Positions 47,186-57,353 of a DNA stretch of 64,000 bases are shown in pieces. Origin of the DNA: Peribacillus frigoritolerans (GTDB taxonomy: Bacteria; Bacillota; Bacilli; Bacillales; DSM-1321). The notes beneath the pieces are model-generated. The model was not told the origin of the DNA. It made no database searches and saw only the letters and a list, made by a program, of their open reading frames with translations. Positions within the stretch are counted from its first letter, which is position 1. Every line of letters starts with the position of its first letter. A program made the position numbers and the translations under genes. The stretch covers positions 372,001 through 436,000 of the forward strand of contig JAUPFL010000002.1 in assembly GCA_030562215.1 (NCBI GenBank). Direction: 5' to 3'.

Positions 47186-48115
47186 TCAGGACGATGTCGC
47201 CTCCCCGCCGTTGACATGAAGTGTTTGTCCTGTCACAAAACGGGAATCATCAGAGGCGAGATAGACAAAGGTGGGAGCCAGTTCAAATGGCTGGCCTTGA
47301 CGCTCCATCGGATTATCGACTTGCGTCACTTCGTCTGCCGAGAAACTTGCCGGGATGAGGGGTGTCCAAAACCTTCCGGGCGCAACGGCGTTTACCCGGA
47401 TGCCTTGATCGACAAGGCTGTTTGCCAAGGCACGGGTAAAACCAATGTTGGCCCCTTTAGTCGCCGTATAATCAATTAGTTGCTTATTCCCATTAAACGT
47501 CACGACAGAAGATGTATTAATGATGGAGGACCCAGCTTTTAAATGGGGAAGGGCAGCACGTGTCGTATAGAAGTGGGAATAGATATTCACTTTAAAGGTA
47601 TCATCGAATTGCTCATCCGTGATATCAAGCAAGCTTAATTGCTGAAATTGAATACCCACGTGGTTACAAAGAATATCGAGCTTTCCAAATGTTTCGATGG
47701 TGTCTTCCACGATATTGATGCATTGCTGCTTATCCCTTAAGTCCCCAGGCAGCAGTAAGCAACGTTGCCCAAGCTCTTCAATTCTCGTTTTAGTCCGATT
47801 GGCATCCTCATGTTCATCCAAATAAGCGATGGAAACATCTGCACCTTCCTTAGCAAAAGCGATGGCAGCCGCAGCACCAATCCCACTGTCTCCGCCAGTT
47901 ATCAATGCGACTCTACCTGTTAATTTCCCGCTGCCCCTATAATTTGGATTTTCGATGATGGGCCTGGGCACCATTAATTTTTCTACACCGGGTTGGCGAA
48001 ATTGGCGTTGCTCCGGAACTGTGATGGGAACGTCTTGATAACGAGTGATCTTCCCATAATTCGGCCGCATGGGATAGCTTTTACCGGATGATTTCTTTTT
48101 CTTATCTTCTGCCAT
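47186..48115 (-). CDS. SDR family oxidoreductase, YhxC/YhdF-like
   Basis: 309 residues: an N-terminal extension of about 60 residues ([20 protein letters not shown]) typical of the spore-former glucose/alcohol dehydrogenase-like group, then the Rossmann motif [12 protein letters not shown], active-site Ser in INTSSVVTF and YTATKGAN (Tyr, Lys). The NHVGIQ segment replaces NNAG. GGGAGG precedes ATG 48115. The substrate is unknown; no sporulation promoter could be assigned. Confidence 0.88.
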   Translation of the reverse strand: MAEDKKKKSSGKSYPMRPNYGKITRYQDVPITVPEQRQFRQPGVEKLMVPRPIIENPNYRGSGKLTGRVALITGGDSGIGAAAAIAFAKEGADVSIAYLDEHEDANRTKTRIEELGQRCLLLPGDLRDKQQCINIVEDTIETFGKLDILCNHVGIQFQQLSLLDITDEQFDDTFKVNIYSHFYTTRAALPHLKAGSSIINTSSVVTFNGNKQLIDYTATKGANIGFTRALANSLVDQGIRVNAVAPGRFWTPLIPASFSADEVTQVDNPMERQGQPFELAPTFVYLASDDSRFVTGQTLHVNGGEATSS

Positions 48116-48260
48116 GAGGGGTCCTCCCAAAAAGAATTTAGTCAAATTACTTTATGATGATCAGGCATCTGCCGTGCATGAAGAACATGTATGGGGACGG
48201 GCTCGTTGCCGTACGGCTCGAATATGCTGAAGGGTAGAAAAAGTTTTTGGAGGCCACTAT

Positions 48261-48431
48261 ATGCCATATTATTATAGCGAAGAAGTGAAGATGTTATTGG
48301 TCGATCAATCGGATGAAAAGGTGGAGTTGTTATATGACTCCAACCCCAATACCTTTGAATTGCCGCTTATTGGACCGAGACCGCCATATTATTATAACCC
48401 GCGCTATGTGCCGTATTATCCCGTGATTTAA
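48261..48431 (+). CDS. Tyr/Pro-rich small protein (56 aa)
   Basis: TTTTTGGAGG precedes the ATG. The ends are tyrosine-rich (MPYYYSEEV and RPPYYYNPRYVPYYPVI). Such composition is common in small spore-coat or crust proteins of Bacillus, but I cannot assign a family. Confidence 0.62.
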   Translation: MPYYYSEEVKMLLVDQSDEKVELLYDSNPNTFELPLIGPRPPYYYNPRYVPYYPVI

Positions 48432-48671
48432 GGGGTGAACATCAAAAGGGAAAATGCATGAAGAACGGAGTCTGTTGAATTGGGCTGCCTTGGTCTTTCT
48501 ATGAGTGGACTAAAAAGCAGCCTCAATTCGACTCAACGAAATTCCAGATCATAACATGACATTAGGAAAAACTGATTATATTTTTCTATGAATTTTACAA
48601 ACACGGAGATAATGGGTAAAGTTATACTTAATACATAGTGCGGACTGGTGTATTTAAAGGAGAGATCCATT

Positions 48672-49232
48672 TTGGATATAAAAATGAAACAACTAATAGA
48701 AAATATACAGCAATCGGATGGCGGCCATATTTTATACTGTTTTAATGAATTGGAAAGATACATTGAAAATGAGGCAACTTTCATCATTGCCGGTGTCGAA
48801 CAGGGAGACCATATCCTGGTTGTCGAAAATGACCGTATCTTTCCTTTCGTGTACAAGAAATTGCAGCTTCATTTAAATGAGGAGCAATTGGAGCAAGTGC
48901 ATCTTATGAATAATTTTGATTTTTATTGTTTTCATGGAGACTTCCACCCTTCGACGATGGTTAATTATTTCTTGGAAAATATCGATACATACACTGAACG
49001 CAATCAGCACGTGCGGACTTGGGGCCATGTTGAATGGGGCCATGACGATCAAGTCAGCTTAGCGATAGGGGAATATGAAAAAGGGATCGACAAACTGATC
49101 AAGGAACGAGGGTTGATTTCTGTTTGTGCATACGATGACTGCAGAGTGCCTGCCGAGCTTAAAAGAAATTTGATCAAGCATCATGGGTTCCTGATAACCG
49201 ATGAAAAAATCACGATTTTAGCAAACGGATAG
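48672..49232 (+). CDS. MEDS-domain protein
   Basis: About 186 residues covering one MEDS (DcmR-like sensory) domain: GGHILYCFNELERYIENEAT, HILVVENDRIFPFVY and HVRTWGHVEWG. The TTG start follows AAAGGAGAG; an ATG at 48684 is the alternative. No output domain is attached, so it may be a stand-alone ligand-binding protein. It is 18 bp before the ATL gene. Confidence 0.82.
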   Translation: MDIKMKQLIENIQQSDGGHILYCFNELERYIENEATFIIAGVEQGDHILVVENDRIFPFVYKKLQLHLNEEQLEQVHLMNNFDFYCFHGDFHPSTMVNYFLENIDTYTERNQHVRTWGHVEWGHDDQVSLAIGEYEKGIDKLIKERGLISVCAYDDCRVPAELKRNLIKHHGFLITDEKITILANG

Positions 49233-49250
49233 AATAAAGGGGAGAGTTAT

Positions 49251-49564
49251 TTGGAAAGTTTTACTGAACGGGTGATTAATATCATACAACGGATCCCTTC
49301 CGGTAAAGTGATGACATATGGTCAAATTGGACAGCTCGCAGGAAGTCCGCGCGGTGCAAGGCAGGTCGTAAGGATCCTTCATTCAAGCAGCAAAAACATG
49401 ACCTTCCTTGGCACCGGGTGATCAATGCCAAAGGTGAAATCGGCATAAAAGCGGAGCGCGCCGCAGAACACCAGAAGGCGATGCTCGAGAGTGAAGGCAT
49501 CACATTCACGAAACGGAATACCATTGATCTCGAAGCATTTCTCCATCATCCAGAAATATTTTAA
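49251..49564 (+). CDS. Alkyltransferase-like (ATL) DNA-binding protein with PWHR motif (one frameshift)
   Basis: About 104 residues of the MGMT DNA-binding domain (SGKVMTYGQIGQLAGSPRGA). One added A in the A5 run near 49396 gives SKKHDLPWHRVINAKGEIGI. The PCHR motif of alkyltransferases is PWHR here, so Trp replaces the acceptor Cys: it cannot take up alkyl groups but, as in ATL proteins, may flag O6-alkylguanine for excision repair. GGGGAG precedes the TTG start. Confidence 0.87.
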
Positions 49565-49731
49565 CATAAACGCCGGATAATAGAGGCGCGCGGGTACGGA
49601 CGAAAAAGTACGGTGAAGGCCAAAAAAACAGCACCTACGCCAGAATCAAAGCCTAACAAACACCGAGTGGATAAATAGACTTGCGAAATCGCATGAAAAG
49701 AGGCTGATCCAAGCGGATCAGCCTCTTATGA

Positions 49732-50995
49732 TTAAGAACGGGCATACATGGCAGCATTCATTCCGGCGAGCCTTCCGGTTACTAATGCCGATGTGATATT
49801 GTAACCGCCTGTATATCCGTGTATATCCAGAATTTCACCGCAGAAATAAAGTCCGTCCATTAGCTTGGATGCCATTTCTTTTGGATGTATTTCTTTGACG
49901 GATACGCCGCCGCCCGTTACGAAGGCTTTTTCTAGCGGCTGGGTGCCATGCACCTTGAATTGGAAGTCCTTGCATAATTCTGCAAAGCGGCGGATTTTTT
50001 CATTTGATATCGTCGCTCCTTGTTCTTGAAGGTCGATGCCGCTTCGTTCAAGCAGGAAGTGAAGGTATCGTTCAGGAACTAAACCTTTTAAGGTGTTTTT
50101 AATGGCTTTTTTCGGTTCGGCTTTGATTTCCTTCATGATGTCTTGAAAAACCTCTTCCTTGTTTCGGTCCGGCAGGGCATCGAGTTTCATGGTCACTTCC
50201 GACAGGCTCCATTTTTCATCGCTTTCACGACGAATTGGCTGCATCTTAGAACAGCTGGACCGGAGACGCCAAAATGGGTGAAGAGCATATCCATTCTGTG
50301 TGTGATCAGGGCCTTGCCTTTTGGGTTAAGGACACTTAATGAAACATCTCGAAGTGCGAGACCTTGAAGTGACCGATTTTTAATGAATGCTTCATGGCTA
50401 AGTACGGGAACTTCAGTTGGGAACAGCTCGGTAATCGTATGCCCCGCCTTTTTAGCCCATGCGTAGCCGTCTCCGGTTGAACCGGTGTGGGGAACAGATT
50501 TTCCGCCGACTGCTATCACGACTGCATCCGTGTCAATGACCTGTCCATCTTTTAACCGGACACCGCTTGTTTTTCCATGTTCATAGAGAACTTCCGCAAC
50601 TGGAGAGTTCTTATAGATCGTTACTTTTAAATTTGACAGGCGCGTCAGAAGGGCATCCACGACACTTTGCGCTTTATCGTTGACAGGGAACATCCGGCCA
50701 TGGTCCTCTTCTTTAAGAGCCACGCCCAATTTTTCAAAGAATTGAATAATGTCTTCATTATTGAACTCTGAGAAAGCACTGTATAGAAATCGCCCGTTTC
50801 CAGGGATATGCTGAATGATTTCATCGATTGAGAGCCTGTTCGTCACGTTGCAGCGTCCGCCGCCCGATATGGCAAGTTTTCTTCCAAGCTTCTCGCCTTT
50901 ATCCACTAACAATACATGGGCACCTTTTTCCCCGGCAGCTATTGCTGCCATCAATCGGAAGGACCGCCGCCAATTACCACTACATCATATTTCAA
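49732..50995 (-). CDS. ytfP: HI0933-family flavoprotein, YtfP-like (two frameshifts)
   Basis: About 420 residues. The FAD-binding [18 protein letters not shown] requires one added base near 50950; [17 protein letters not shown] is the family signature. One added A near 50227 joins [19 protein letters not shown]. The C-terminal [18 protein letters not shown] is also conserved. TTG 50995 is the likely start. Function is undefined in the family. It is divergent from ytgP/murJ. Confidence 0.9.
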
Positions 50996-51200
50996 ATTGA
51001 TCACCACTTTATCATTTTCAGTCCCTTCATTATATAGCAATAGCCCGTCAGATTGCGAATGTAGAAAAAAAGGAATTATTTGTTTGTGTATTATCTTCGA
51101 AAACGATAAACTTGAATGTAGTTTTCTATAGAAAAAATACTTTAATATGATAAGATAAAGAGCGTGTGAAACGTAACTGACAGAGGCAGGAAGGGATTAG

Positions 51201-52801
51201 ATGTCATCTAAGTTTTTAAAAGGGGCTTTTATATTAACGCTGGGAGCGATCATTTCCAAGGTTCTTGGTTTATTTTACGTCATCCCATTTGAACATATGG
51301 TTGGGAATAAAGGTGCTACCCTCTATCAATATGGGTACGTTCCATATACCATTTTCATTAGCTTTGCAACGGCAGGCATGCCGCTTGCAGTTTCTAAATT
51401 CATCTCGAAGTATAATGCGCTCGAGGAGTACGCCGTCGGTGAGAAGTTATTTAAATCAAGCCTGAAATTAATGGTTATCACCGGTTTTCTCGCTTTTTTG
51501 ATTCTCTATACGATGGCACCGATGTTTACTGGAGTCTTTGGAGTCAAGGAGGAAGATGTCGCGGATGTCACGGAGATCATACGGGCAGTCAGCTTCGCCT
51601 TGATTTTTGTACCGTTCATGAGCATCATCCGCGGCTTCTTTCAAGGTCATGAAGCGATGGAACCAACGGCCATCTCTCAGGTTGTCGAACAAATTGTCCG
51701 CATCGTGTTCCTTCTGGCCGGTGTGTATGTTGTTTTGAATGTCATTGATGGAGAGTTAGTGAGAGCCATCCAAATAGCTACCTTCGCGGCGACGGTCGGG
51801 GCTGTCGGCGGTTTAGTGGTATTGTTTTGGTATTGGAAAAAACAAAAACCCTATTTGGACAGCTTGATGAAAAAGACCGGGGGACGATGGAAATTTCCCT
51901 GAAGGAGATCTATAAAGAAATCTTTCTTTCGTCGATTCCATTCATCTTTGTCGGAATCGCGATGCCAATGTTTCAATTGGCTGACTTGCTTTCTTTCAAT
52001 AAGGCGATGTCGTCCATCGGGCTGCAGCATGTTGCTGAGGATGCACTTGGGGTGTTGAATGTATATGCCCAGAAGCTTGTCTTGATTCCGATGACGCTCG
52101 CAACCGGGTTTTCGATGGCGCTTCTTCCTTCGGTGACGAAGGCATATGTAAGCGAGGATTCAAAAGAGTTCAACCGTCAGCTGAACCAAGCCTTCCAAAT
52201 TTTGTTGTTCATTACGATTCCAGCGGTCGTTGGCATGTCGGTGCTAGCCGATCCAATCTATAGTGCCTTTTACAGCCATGATCCACTTGGAATCAGTGTC
52301 CTGAAGGCATATGCGCCCGTTTCGATCTTGTTTGCGCTTTTTTCCGTTTCGGCGGCTGTATTACAAGGGATCAATCAGCAAAAATATACGGTGCTCAGCC
52401 TGCTAGTTGGCTTTTTAATCAAATTGAGCTTGAATATCCCGTTGATCAAGTTGTTTGAAACGGAAGGATCCGTTTATGCCACGGCATTCGGCTACTTGGC
52501 TGCTGTGCTGCTGAATTTGTATGTCATTACCTACTTTACTGGATATCGTTATAGCCTTACCATCAGAAGATCTGTTTTGATCACAGTTTTTTCAATAATA
52601 ATGGGACTGGCTGCCTGGGGAATGAACGGTTTATTATCGCTATGGCTTACAACGGAAGGGCGCTTCCAGGCGATTTTGATCGTGGCCGTTTGTGCAATTT
52701 TTGGAGCGCTCATTTATGCGGCGCTTTCCTTGAAAAGCAAACTTGCGCATCGTTTGTTCGGTGCCCGGATCGATCGGTTAAAAGCTAAATTAGGATTATA
52801 A
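51201..52801 (+). CDS. murJ: Lipid II flippase of the MurJ/YtgP type (one frameshift)
   Basis: About 534 residues, roughly 14 helices of the MOP superfamily. FILTLGAIISKVLGLFYVIP and FATAGMPLAVSKFISKYNAL match YtgP. One added A in the A5 run near 51870 gives LMKKDRGTMEISLKEIYKEI. The protein flips lipid II across the membrane for peptidoglycan synthesis. SpoVB-like paralogues are the alternative; position beside ytfP favours YtgP. An intact gene is expected. Confidence 0.88.
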
Positions 52802-52923
52802 GCTGGAAGTTTGATGTGTAAAAAAAGGGTATTGAATGGTGAATCCCCGATTAAAATATATTGGCCTTGCCTGTTATTAAAGTGGGCAAGGCTTTTTACT
52901 GAAAAAGGCTTTAGGAGGAAACG

Positions 52924-53646
52924 ATGAGAATTGATAAGATTTTATCCAATATTGGTTATGGCAGCAGGAAAGAAGTGAAAAAGCTCCTGAAATCCGGCGC
53001 CGTCAAGGTCAATGAAAGGCCGATTAAGGACCCGAAGGAACAGGTGGACCCTGATGCGGAAATCGTGACGGTTCATGGTGAACGGGTTGAATACAGGGAA
53101 TTCATCTATTTAATGATGAATAAACCTCCGGGCGTATTGTCGGCAACGGAAGATAACTACCAAGAAACGGTCATCGATATCCTGGAGCCGGAAGATTCGG
53201 TATTCGAGCCATTTCCTGTAGGCCGTCTTGATAAGGACACAGAAGGTTTACTGCTGATCACGAATGACGGAAAGCTTGCCCATCAACTGCTTTCCCCAAA
53301 GAAACATGTCCCTAAAACATATTTTGCGGTCATTGATGGCGAAGTGACGGAACGGGATATCGAGGCATTCCGCAACGGCGTGACCTTGGATGATGGATAC
53401 GAAACAAAACCAGGAGAATTGAACATTTTAAAATCAGGTCTTACATCGGATATCGAGCTAACGATCATGGAAGGGAAGTTCCATCAGGTGAAGCGGATGT
53501 TTGAGGCCGTTGGCAAACGTGTCGTCTACCTAAAGCGTCTTTCCATGGGAAGTTTACAGCTTGATGAGGAGCTTGAGCTTGGTGAATACCGTGAGTTGAC
53601 AGCGGAAGAGCTTGAACAGTTAAAGGCAGGCCAGCCGACTGAATGA
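52924..53646 (+). CDS. RsuA-family rRNA pseudouridine synthase
   Basis: 240 residues: an N-terminal S4 RNA-binding domain (MRIDKILSNIGYGSRKEVKK) and a catalytic domain with PVGRLDKDTEGLLLITNDG, containing the catalytic Asp. MEGKFHQVKRMFEAVGK is the family C-terminal motif. It modifies one uridine of small-subunit rRNA. TTAGGAGG precedes the ATG. It follows murJ, corresponding to ytzG of B. subtilis. Confidence 0.92.
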   Translation: MRIDKILSNIGYGSRKEVKKLLKSGAVKVNERPIKDPKEQVDPDAEIVTVHGERVEYREFIYLMMNKPPGVLSATEDNYQETVIDILEPEDSVFEPFPVGRLDKDTEGLLLITNDGKLAHQLLSPKKHVPKTYFAVIDGEVTERDIEAFRNGVTLDDGYETKPGELNILKSGLTSDIELTIMEGKFHQVKRMFEAVGKRVVYLKRLSMGSLQLDEELELGEYRELTAEELEQLKAGQPTE

Positions 53647-53662
53647 TATATGGATACAAAAA

Positions 53663-53694
53663 ATGAGGCGGACAATATTGTCCGCCTCAAAGTA
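53663..53694. terminator. Terminator between the pseudouridine synthase gene and ytzE
   Basis: TGAGGCGGACAATA pairs with TATTGTCCGCCTCA with almost no loop. T-rich sequence lies beyond. Confidence 0.78.
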
Positions 53695-53731
53695 TTTTTA
53701 CATATCGATCTTGTTCGGGTGGTCGTTCTTT

Positions 53732-53953
53732 TTACGATGACATCTTCACCTTTTTACTTGTTGTCGTCCAAAGGCCTCGGCTTGGGCTTTGAACAAGGTC
53801 ATTGTATGCTAAGACATTTAAATCGCGCTGCACAGTTCGAGGAGTGATGCCAAATTCTTCTACAAGCTCTTGAGTAGAAACCGTACCGTTATTACTAATG
53901 AACATATAAACGGATTTAATACGGGTTAACATGCGATTTGTTGAAGGTTTCAA
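53732..53953 (-). CDS. ytzE: DeoR-type HTH protein YtzE
   Basis: 73 residues, an HTH domain only: NRMLTRIKSVYMFISNNGTV and FGITPRTVQRDLNVLAYNDL. The TTG start follows AAGGAGTGA. It lacks the sugar-phosphate-binding domain of full DeoR proteins. It corresponds to B. subtilis YtzE. The 525 bp upstream hold no other gene. Confidence 0.88.
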   Translation of the reverse strand: MKPSTNRMLTRIKSVYMFISNNGTVSTQELVEEFGITPRTVQRDLNVLAYNDLVQSPSRGLWTTTSKKVKMSS

Positions 53954-54478
53954 AAAATCACTCCTTATTCTTTTCATTGTTATTTTGAACAAATGAAAAC
54001 AACCGATATGTCGGACAGCATTTCAGCTGTCACTATGTACTTGCTATACCCACCCTATAACTCCTCGGAAACATTAGAAAAAATAAGATGTCATTAGCTT
54101 CATTCTACCCCTTTGCAAAAGCAAATTCTAGGAAAAGATACTAATTGACTAAATATTACATTTATTATATCAAATTTTAACAAAATTATTCTCTTTACCT
54201 ATACAAAATTAATAAAGAGCTGTTCCATTTGTTCATGTTCATATTTTGCCAATAAAGGATGCTTACTATGCACACAACATGAATGTTGACTTTTAAGGCA
54301 TATACATGTTATTTTACTTAAAGTGATCAATAAATCGTAACGATTACGTTTTATTGATTGGTACAGGAATTGCTTGATGGCTTGCGGTTACGATGTCATA
54401 ATGAGTTATTGGGCAGTATAGACTTTTCATACATATATCTAAAAGGATTTAAATATAAACCATTCGAGGTAGAGCCAT
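53954..54478. other. Intergenic region between ytzE and the next gene
   Basis: About 525 bp, AT-rich, presumably with divergent promoters. A small inverted repeat CGTAACGATTACG lies at 54337-54349. I see no RNA motif or repeat from the other families here. Confidence 0.45.
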
Positions 54479-54829
54479 ATGAACGAAAGATTAATGGAGT
54501 TTTTATTACGCGACGAAGTGACCAGACTTTCTGGCGTCAAAAAACAAGTGTATGAATTCATCGTGAACGAAGAAGATTATCTTGCATCGAAGGCGGACAC
54601 GGTCGATCAATTCATGAGATTGCTGGTAAAGCATTCTCCGCCCAGGCTAGCAGCCCGTCATTTCAATATGCCTTATGGGGAAATCATTCGTTTCATGAAT
54701 GAAATAGAAGATGAACTGAATGAGAGATTAGAGGAAAGATGCAAGAAAGTGAAGTGGATGGACTACACGGAAAAGGACCAGCAGGCATTTGAGGAATATC
54801 ATAAGAAGTTATATCTTTTCGTAAATTAA
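54479..54829 (+). CDS. Conserved hypothetical protein (116 aa)
   Basis: Soluble and helical, with a region that looks like an HTH (PPRLAARHFNMPYGEIIRFM) followed by a charged coiled segment (NEIEDELNERLEERCKKVK). GAGGTAGAG precedes the ATG. A terminator follows. I do not recognise the family; a DNA-binding role is a guess. Confidence 0.72.
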   Translation: MNERLMEFLLRDEVTRLSGVKKQVYEFIVNEEDYLASKADTVDQFMRLLVKHSPPRLAARHFNMPYGEIIRFMNEIEDELNERLEERCKKVKWMDYTEKDQQAFEEYHKKLYLFVN

Positions 54830-54840
54830 TAAATTGGATC

Positions 54841-54877
54841 CTGAAAATGCCCTCGGTATGAAAGGGCATTTTTTTAT
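54841..54877 (+). terminator. Terminator of the 116-aa protein gene
   Basis: AAATGCCCT pairs with AGGGCATTT across a loop of about 10 nt, followed by a T run. Confidence 0.85.
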
Positions 54878-54980
54878 TTGTCCGGATCCGTCTGACAGGA
54901 CCATAAGAGCAAGAATGAGGACGAATTGGAGCTGGGTTGATTGTTAAAATGAGAACAAATAAATTTTAGGAGCAACTATA

Positions 54981-55751
54981 ATGACTAACATTAAGGAATT
55001 CAATGACCTACACTTTTCGAAGGACCTGTTAATATTGGGGAATGCCTGGGATCTATTATCGGCCTTGATCCTCGAGAAATCAGGATTCAAGGCCATTGGA
55101 ACGACAAGCTGGGGGATTGCCAGCTCCCTGGGTTATTCTGATGGTGAATTGATTGATTTTGAAAGACATTTAGGTATCATTAAACTAATTGCGGATAATG
55201 TGAAAATTCCCGTCACCGCGGACATTGAAGCAGGCTATGGTGAAACCGCAGAAAAGATTGTCGATAATGTGTTAAGGACGGCAGATGTCGGTGTAGCGGG
55301 GATCAATATTGAGGATTCGTTCAAAAAACAAAAAGGGCTAAGAGATATATCCCTACACTGCAGCCTACTATTAAAAATAAGGGAAGCGTTGGATTATAGT
55401 GGGTATGAAGGTTTTTACATCAATGCCAGAACAGATACTTATTTTCAAAAAGAAAATCCTTTCCTTGAAACAGTTGAACGGGCTAAAGCGTATGTGGAGA
55501 GTGGTGCCAGCGGAATATTCGTCCCTGGGTTAATGAACTATGATGAAATAAAGGAAATCACTTTGAACATAGGCGCTCCCCTAAATGTATTATCTTTGCC
55601 CGGATTAACGAATGGTAAGGAGCTAGAAGAGTTAGGCGTGAAACGTCTCAGTTTCGGCAATGCCCTATCCGATAAAGTCATTGCATTGTTAGAGCGAGAT
55701 ACAGCACGAATAGTAGAGCTGAATGACACCTCACATTTATATGGGAACTAA
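54981..55751 (+). CDS. Isocitrate lyase/PEP mutase family protein
   Basis: 256-residue TIM barrel of the ICL/PEPM superfamily: GFKAIGTTSWGIASSLGY, VTADIEAGYG (metal-binding Asp/Glu) and VAGINIEDS. The PEP mutase signature EDKxxxKxNS is not present (IEDSFKKQKGLRD), so it is not a phosphonate-forming mutase. A lyase or oxaloacetate hydrolase-type activity is possible. It is followed closely by adaA. Confidence 0.85.
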   Translation: MTNIKEFNDLHFSKDLLILGNAWDLLSALILEKSGFKAIGTTSWGIASSLGYSDGELIDFERHLGIIKLIADNVKIPVTADIEAGYGETAEKIVDNVLRTADVGVAGINIEDSFKKQKGLRDISLHCSLLLKIREALDYSGYEGFYINARTDTYFQKENPFLETVERAKAYVESGASGIFVPGLMNYDEIKEITLNIGAPLNVLSLPGLTNGKELEELGVKRLSFGNALSDKVIALLERDTARIVELNDTSHLYGN

Positions 55752-55774
55752 AACCTGAAAGGATGCGGAGTATA

Positions 55775-56343
55775 ATGGCTGTTATAAATCTTTCTTTTGA
55801 AGAAATGTGGGAGAAGATCATTGCTTGCGACCCTAAATATGACGGATTATTCTTTACGGCAGTAAAGACAACTAAAATATACTGCCGCCCTTCCTGCAGG
55901 TCAAGGAAGCCGAAAAAAATAAATGTGAAATTCTATCATGACATCGATGAAGTCGAGAAGGCTGGTTTCCGTGCTTGCAAAAGATGCCAACCGGACGTTG
56001 ATGATTCCCCTCAGTTGGGACTTGTAAGAGATATCATCGCTTTCTTGGTAAATCAGTATAATCAAAAAGTTGAATTAAAGGATATTGCCAATCATGTCGG
56101 TGTAAGCTCCTATTATCTGGAGCGGCTATTCAAAAAGGAAACATTAGAAACCCCCGTTCCTACTTGGAAAAAATCAGAGTGGATAAAGCTTCATACCTTC
56201 TAACAAGCACAAGTCTAACGAATCTTGAGATTTGCCTTGAAGTGGGCTTCCAAAGCCCTTCAAACTTTTATAAGGTATTTCGCCGTTTGAAAAATTGTTC
56301 TCCCAGCGAATATCGCAACATGAATCTTAAGAAACGAGTGTAA
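55775..56343 (+). CDS. adaA: Methylphosphotriester-DNA alkyltransferase/activator AdaA (one frameshift)
   Basis: About 189 residues. The N-terminal Ada domain has the Zn and acceptor Cys (IYCRPSCRSRKPK and RACKRCQPD); an AraC-type HTH follows. One added C in the C5 run near 56155 gives PRSYLEKIRVDKASYLLTST and the second HTH (FQSPSNFYKVFRRLK). It takes a methyl from phosphotriesters and then activates the ada operon. adaB lies 31 bp downstream. Confidence 0.92.
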
Positions 56344-56374
56344 TCCACCTATACAGAAATGGAGAGATCCTTAT

Positions 56375-56851
56375 ATGAGTGAATTATATAAATTAGATTA
56401 TGAATCACCGATTGGAGTTATCGAGATATCAGGAACGAATGAGGCCATCTGTTCCATAATGTTCGCTGAAAGGGATACAAAGATAAATATTATGCAAGAT
56501 CAAACACCCAAGGTTTTGGTGGAGTGCTTGAATCAGTTTGATGAGTATTTCAAAGGTGAACGCAGGGAATTTACATTTCCTTATATACTTGAAGGGACCA
56601 TCTTCCAGAAAAACGTGTGGAACGCTTTAACAGGAATCCTGTACGCTAACACGGGTTCCTATAAAGACATCGCCGTTTCAATCGGTAATGAAAAAGCCAT
56701 TAGGGCAGTAGGGAGCGCTAATGGCAGAAATAAGTTAAGCATCGTGATTCCTTGTCATCGAATAATAGGTTCAAATGGGAAATTAACTGGTTATGCGGGT
56801 GGCTTATGGAGAAAGGAATGGCTCCTACAGCATGAAAGGAATTTTAATTGA
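56375..56851 (+). CDS. adaB: Methylated-DNA--protein-cysteine methyltransferase (AdaB/Ogt)
   Basis: 158 residues. The acceptor motif is intact (SIVIPCHRIIGSNGKLTGYA), with the recognition helix before it (TGSYKDIAVSIGNEKAIRAV). It removes O6-alkyl groups from guanine in a suicide reaction. ATGGAGAG precedes the ATG. With adaA it forms the adaptive response operon. The window also carries the Cys-less ATL at 49.3 kb. Confidence 0.94.
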   Translation: MSELYKLDYESPIGVIEISGTNEAICSIMFAERDTKINIMQDQTPKVLVECLNQFDEYFKGERREFTFPYILEGTIFQKNVWNALTGILYANTGSYKDIAVSIGNEKAIRAVGSANGRNKLSIVIPCHRIIGSNGKLTGYAGGLWRKEWLLQHERNFN

Positions 56852-56922
56852 GGTACTAGGTTCAACTTTATGAGAATCACCGGGCCACTCTCCGTTGATG
56901 GAGGACACAGTTTTTTTATTTC

Positions 56923-57110
56923 AAGTTCCAGTTGATTTCAGAAATCCGCTCCCTTTCCGAAGACTGTCTGCCAAGCCTCGCCGGTAAACGGCTGCGGGGT
57001 CTTGGCTAGCCCGTTATTCGGCAGGAGTGTCGCAAATTTCTTCCATCCATTAAGGAGTACAGGAAAAAACATGAAGGATAAACTAGTCTTAAACATGGTT
57101 CGAGATGAGA
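56923..57110 (+). repeat. Dispersed repeat, diverged form, copy in cluster
   Basis: It contains TTCCAGTTGATTTCAGAAAT, CTGTCTGCCAAGCCTC, TAGCCCGTTATTCGGCAGGA and GTCGCAAATTTCTTCCATCC, ending with ATGGTTCGAGATGAG. It directly adjoins the next copy. The whole interval 56852-58090 is repeat or unassigned sequence. Confidence 0.85.
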
Positions 57111-57117
57111 CTGGCCT

Positions 57118-57325
57118 GCAGTTTTTTCTTTTAAGATTCCAGTTGATTTCAGAAACCCGCTCCTTTCCGCCGACTGTCTGCCAAGCCTCCTCGACGTAAA
57201 CGTCTCCGGTGTCTCGGCTAGCCAGTTATTCGGCAGGAGTGTCGCAAATTTCTTCCATCCAATAAGGATTACAGGAAAAAACATGAAGGATAAACTAGTC
57301 TTAAATATGGTTCGAATAAGACCAA
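57118..57325 (+). repeat. Dispersed repeat, diverged form, second copy in cluster
   Basis: About 190 bp and nearly the same as the preceding copy, including ACATGAAGGATAAACTAGTC at both 3' parts. It runs straight into the GC-rich copy at 57354. Confidence 0.85.
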
Positions 57326-57353
57326 CCTGTAGTTTTTCTTTAAAAACGTCCAG

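Noticed and set aside
54981..55751. PEP mutase as the source of phosphonate for the AEP locus
   Set aside because: The EDKxxxKxNS mutase motif is absent and the gene is not linked to the phn operon.
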